IMG/VR virus record: IMGVR_UViG_3300021964_000295
Span: 1-31,792 of that record
Length of the DNA: 31,792 nucleotides
From: a virus
Strand: one strand, 5' to 3'
Shown piece after piece: positions 31,510-31,792 of this stretch. The notes beneath the pieces were generated by a model. That model saw only the letters and a list, made by a program, of their open reading frames with translations, was not told the origin of the DNA and searched no databases. The position numbers and the translations under genes were made by a program. How positions within the stretch are numbered: position 1 is the stretch's first letter; each line of letters opens with the position of its first letter.

Positions 31510-31770
31510 ATGAATAGAAGAAAAAAGATTTTTGAGAGAATAGTTAATCCTCTTTTATCAAAATACTTAACAGATCCTTGGGGCAAAGAAGTTTCTATTG
31601 CCAAAGGCATTCCGATAAAATATCTTAAATATTTTAAAGAAGTAAGTAATAATAAAAATGCTATGAATATCAGATACCGATATAGAGGCACATCAAAGCC
31701 AGGTTATCGTAGAGATCCTAGTTACGTGTTAATGGGTTGGGCTGATACATTTGCTATTTACGAAAGATGA
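31510..31770 (+). CDS. Hypothetical basic protein (86 aa)
   Basis: Begins MNRRKKIFERIVNPLLSKYL and ends in an Arg/Tyr-rich part (IRYRYRGTSKPGYRRDPSYV, then LMGWADTFAIYER). Strongly basic, so nucleic-acid contact is possible. ATG 31510 is preferred over 31507 because AGGAG at 31500-31504 is then five bases away; the longer frame from 31474 overlaps the previous gene and lacks a site. Its stop overlaps the next start (ATGA). I do not recognise the family. Confidence 0.68.
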   Translation: MNRRKKIFERIVNPLLSKYLTDPWGKEVSIAKGIPIKYLKYFKEVSNNKNAMNIRYRYRGTSKPGYRRDPSYVLMGWADTFAIYER

Positions 31771-31792
31771 AAATAGATCAAACTTTAAAATG
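31767..31792 (+). CDS. Start of a further gene, cut by window edge
   Basis: An ATG overlapping the previous stop (ATGA) opens a frame reading MKIDQTLK before the window ends. The overlap matches the other junctions of this cluster, which is the only support. Confidence 0.4.

Noticed and set aside
31169-31691. Two minus-strand frames (69 and 103 codons)
   Set aside because: Both are opposite well-supported plus-strand genes with good ribosome sites and overlapping start-stop junctions.

Overview
The window is a piece of a tailed-phage genome of the T4 superfamily (contractile-tail myovirus). Base composition is AT-rich. The small structural proteins resemble those I remember from marine cyanophages and SAR11 phages, so an AT-rich marine host (Pelagibacter-like or Prochlorococcus-like) is the best guess. 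The sequence itself does not prove the host. I saw no photosynthesis genes, tRNAs, integrase or CRISPR array.

The minus strand from about 30456 down to 1 is one long late virion module, read right to left. It starts with a small lipoprotein, a mini zinc-ribbon protein and a 59-residue protein. Next come the baseplate genes: PAAR spike tip, gp25, gp6, gp7-like, a 290-residue beta-rich protein, gp8 and a 2065-residue DUF4815-type protein. From 15636 leftwards, where T4 carries genes 9-10-11-12-wac, lies a host-recognition region of about 15 kb. It holds small structural proteins, a 198-residue beta-sandwich protein, three large fibre proteins (1031, 869 and 801 aa) and two Mtd-like adhesin-type proteins. 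The fibres are built of about 110 copies of a 17-residue beta-roll repeat and end in S74 self-cleaving chaperones. Between the fibres and the left edge sit a sulfotransferase and a GT9-like glycosyltransferase. The left edge carries the first codons of the neck protein gp13, so the T4 order 25-6-7-8-(fibres)-13 is kept.

Late transcription appears to use T4-type late promoters (TATAAATA), found before at least seven minus-strand genes, with one tandem pair. Many other genes are coupled by start-stop overlaps of a few bases.

From 30547 to the right end the strand switches. A compact plus-strand cluster of small genes (56, 59, 79, 120 and 86 aa, plus a cut one) is joined by 1-4 base overlaps. 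It is preceded by a host-type sigma70 promoter, and a second, perfect TTGACA-17-TATAAT promoter lies inside the second gene. This looks like an early or middle region diverging from the late module.

The most unusual content is the triple repetitive fibre array next to a two-enzyme modification cassette. Part of that cassette is flanked by a direct repeat that includes a remnant of a fibre 3' end. There are also several signs of module shuffling between structural genes.
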